DNA of 64,000 nucleotides from contig JBBIIP010000009.1 of assembly GCA_037446395.1 (NCBI GenBank), forward strand, positions 21,506-85,505, read 5' to 3'. This document shows positions 62,586-64,000 of this stretch, in pieces; position 1 is the first letter of the stretch, and every line of letters begins with the position of its first letter. The position numbers were made by a program, and so were the translations under genes. The notes below the pieces were generated by a model. That model saw nothing but the letters and a program-made list of their open reading frames with translations, was not told where the DNA came from and ran no database searches. The stretch comes from JAAYJT01 sp037446395 (GTDB taxonomy: Bacteria > Bacteroidota > Bacteroidia > Bacteroidales > JAAYJT01).

Positions 62586-62966
62586 CTACTCCTCTGATTT
62601 CTTTTTCTGATTGAGCTCAAGCCGGCTGAGTGATATGATTACATCTTCAAGGATTTTATCAAAAATTTCAGGGCGCCGGCCATAGTAGCTCAGACTGCTG
62701 TCAATAACAGTTTGGTTGATACTATATTTAGCAAACAATGTATCATAATATAATTGTGCAAGATTGAAAACATCTGCCGCGGCGTTCTGCTGCTGGTTCA
62801 GGGCGCCTTCAATGAGTTGCATATCTACCATTACTTTTACCATTTTCTCCTGGCTCAAAACGTTTTCGGGAAGTTCGTTTGCAAGCTGGCAGGCGTTTAG
62901 CAGCAGAAGTAGTGGGAAGAATCGCAAAATCGGATTGTGCCTGACTTTCTTAAAGACAACACTCAT
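62586..62966 (-). CDS. DUF4296-family lipoprotein
   Basis: 126 residues. The N-terminus ILRFFPLLLLLNAC carries a lipobox with cysteine near residue 26. The body (ENVLSQEKMVKVMVDMQLIE, AQLYYDTLFAKYSIN, FDSSL-like SSLSYYGRRPEIFDKI) matches DUF4296, a Bacteroidota family of small helical lipoproteins, function unknown. It lies six bases after the OmpH-like gene, so the two are probably co-transcribed. The C-terminus is basic (QKKKSEE). Confidence 0.85.
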   Translation of the reverse strand: MSVVFKKVRHNPILRFFPLLLLLNACQLANELPENVLSQEKMVKVMVDMQLIEGALNQQQNAAADVFNLAQLYYDTLFAKYSINQTVIDSSLSYYGRRPEIFDKILEDVIISLSRLELNQKKKSEE

Positions 62967-62972
62967 GCTTTC

Positions 62973-63662
62973 TTATGGCTTGGGGTTTCTCTTTTTCATG
63001 ATTCGATATTCCTGGTTCAGCATGCCAAGCACCTCAAGCGTTATATCAAGCGCATCATTTGCAATGAAAAGGGTAGTGCCTTGTTTGAAATTAAAAATTG
63101 CATCATATTTCTTTTCTTCGTTATAGCGCACGAGAAAATCTGTTACATGTTCAAGCAATTCTACATTCAGTTGATATTCTTCCCTGGAGAGCGCTTCGGT
63201 AAGTTGATCGCGCAGATCAACGAGCCGTTGCTGTTCTTTCATTAATTGTTGTTCGGTAATTTGGGCAATTTCAACACTGATTGCATTGCTGTTCAGTTTT
63301 TGTTTGTAAACATCCACCTTGCCTTCAAATGCCTTTTGCTGGGCTTTGAGTTCATTTTCTTTGCGTTTTGTACTCGACTCGAGCGATTTTCTCATGTCAT
63401 TTACCAATTCATAGCCAACCATGATGCTATCGGAATTGATAAACGCAATTCGCGGTCCTTGATTGATTAGTTCAGAAGAGGTGGCTGAGGGTTTGGAATT
63501 GGGCTGGGATTTGTTTGCCATGAATTGAAGTACAAAAAGCACAACCAGGCATATCAGAAAGAAAATATTCAGCCAAGGCTGGATTGTTTTCGTTTTTACG
63601 GGTTTTGTTGATTCTACATTGCCAGATTCGCCGGCAATTGGTTCATTGAGTTCGTTCATCAT
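62973..63662 (-). CDS. OmpH/Skp-like coiled-coil protein with N-terminal membrane anchor
   Basis: 229 residues. A hydrophobic helix lies at about 29-47 (PWLNIFFLICLVVLFVLQFM) after a polar, 28-residue cytoplasmic part, so it is anchored, not cleaved. From about 70: RIAFINSDSIMVGYELVNDM, then a long coiled coil (KRKENELKAQQKAFEGKVDV), then YDAIFNFKQGTTLFIANDAL. This is the Skp/OmpH order. Skp is normally a soluble periplasmic chaperone for outer-membrane proteins; the anchored form is common in Bacteroidota. It precedes the DUF4296 gene by 6 bases and follows recQ by 26 bases. Confidence 0.85.
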   Translation of the reverse strand: MMNELNEPIAGESGNVESTKPVKTKTIQPWLNIFFLICLVVLFVLQFMANKSQPNSKPSATSSELINQGPRIAFINSDSIMVGYELVNDMRKSLESSTKRKENELKAQQKAFEGKVDVYKQKLNSNAISVEIAQITEQQLMKEQQRLVDLRDQLTEALSREEYQLNVELLEHVTDFLVRYNEEKKYDAIFNFKQGTTLFIANDALDITLEVLGMLNQEYRIMKKRNPKP

Positions 63663-63688
63663 TTCTTTGTTAATTCTTTATTATACAA

Positions 63689-64000
63689 TTAATTACCATA
63701 TTCCGACATAAATTTTATTCTCATGAGTCTGATTTCTTCTTCATTGAATTCGTCTTCGCCGAGATACTTCAGCGCTTCTTCGACCGAGTCGGATTCGGCT
63801 TCTTTGAAATAGTCGAATATTTCTTCCTGGTGGTAGGGGTCAATATATTCATTAATGTAGTAGTTCAGGTCGAGTTTGGTTCCACTCGAAACAATTCTCT
63901 CTATTTCGTTGAGCAATTCATCAAAAGCCATGCTTTTGGCATAGGCTATGTCTTCGAGGGCTATTTTTTTATCAATATTCTGAATGATATAGACTTTCAG
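63689..64000 (-). CDS. recQ: C-terminal part of RecQ-like ATP-dependent DNA helicase, cut by window end
   Basis: The minus-strand frame is open from 64000 to a stop at 63689, giving 103 residues. It begins KVYIIQNIDKKIALEDIAYA and then MAFDELLNEIERIVSSGTKLD; the ATG at 63931 is internal, not a start. The closing pattern (EEIFDYFKEAESDSVEEAL ... NEEEIRLMRIKFMSEYGN) is what I associate with the C-terminus of Bacteroidota RecQ helicases, downstream of the HRDC region. RecQ unwinds DNA in recombination repair. I rely on recall of the family tail, so the call is moderately firm; the helicase core is outside the window. Confidence 0.7.
   Translation of the reverse strand: MKVYIIQNIDKKIALEDIAYAKSMAFDELLNEIERIVSSGTKLDLNYYINEYIDPYHQEEIFDYFKEAESDSVEEALKYLGEDEFNEEEIRLMRIKFMSEYGN

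Noticed and set aside
1..64000. Mobile elements, CRISPR arrays, rRNA
   Set aside because: I looked for transposase motifs, regularly spaced repeats and rRNA sequence and saw none; only gene-scale repeats and the one 16-bp inverted repeat were found.

Overview
The window is a piece of a Bacteroidota chromosome, most likely Bacteroidales or a neighbouring order. The evidence is four secreted proteins that end in type IX secretion (T9SS) sorting domains, Bacteroidota-type promoters (TTTG near -33 and TAnnTTTG near -7) with few purine-rich ribosome binding sites, and families typical of the phylum (DUF4834, DUF4783, DUF4296, YfhO, fused E1 alpha/beta dehydrogenase). It is a draft scaffold: a run of 100 Ns sits at 24879-24978, and genes are cut at both ends (a flippase at base 1, a RecQ-like helicase tail at base 64000). 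I see no insertion sequence, phage, CRISPR array or rRNA. Gene density is high and the content is mostly chromosomal housekeeping and envelope functions.

Layout. 1-5269 (minus): an envelope glycan/glycolipid operon with a PlsC-like acyltransferase, a GT4 glycosyltransferase, a formyltransferase fused to a propeller-like domain, and a flippase. 5370-10674 (minus): an SBF-type transporter with a BamE-like N-terminus, an EEP-family lipoprotein, a PLP aminotransferase and pyruvate kinase. 11316-20651 (plus): an ADP-forming acyl-CoA synthetase, a fused 2-oxoacid dehydrogenase E1, a TPR protein, a GT2 glycosyltransferase fused to a truncated polyprenyl-phosphate sugar transferase, and the E2 acyltransferase. 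20715-22253: a DnaQ-like exonuclease and a FAH-family hydrolase. 22298-25571: a T9SS cargo gene, a frameshifted lipoprotein gene running into the assembly gap, and decayed coding sequence. 25572-29632: an OPT oligopeptide transporter, a PqqD-like protein and an Xaa-His dipeptidase, which together suggest peptide uptake and breakdown. 29823-29981: rpmH with a clear promoter and terminator. 30130-37720: a second surface-glycan cluster (DUF4834, YfhO, two glycosyltransferases, a methyltransferase, a flippase). 37866-45771: YihY, DUF4783, rlmH and rdgB (from divergent promoters carrying identical 16-bp elements), D-Ala-D-Ala ligase, a kinase-less PASTA protein, a T9SS cargo and a RluD-like synthase. 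45777-49147 (minus): a secreted trypsin-like protease and an MFS transporter.

49371-52507 (plus) is the most unusual locus: five overlapping genes encoding a small membrane protein, a secreted beta-rich protein, an exported YidD-like protein, and two paralogous TPR proteins with C-terminal PGxGxxYxGD membrane segments. I consider it the best candidate for an undescribed envelope system.

52539-58557 is mainly a ribosome/GTPase neighbourhood (Hsp15-like S4 protein, Der, Era, initiator tRNA) interleaved with a glutaryl-CoA-dehydrogenase-like enzyme and deoC. 58755-64000 holds a DUF302 protein, a thioredoxin-like T9SS cargo, a large helical protein, two small lipoproteins, an OmpH/Skp-like membrane-anchored protein and the end of recQ.
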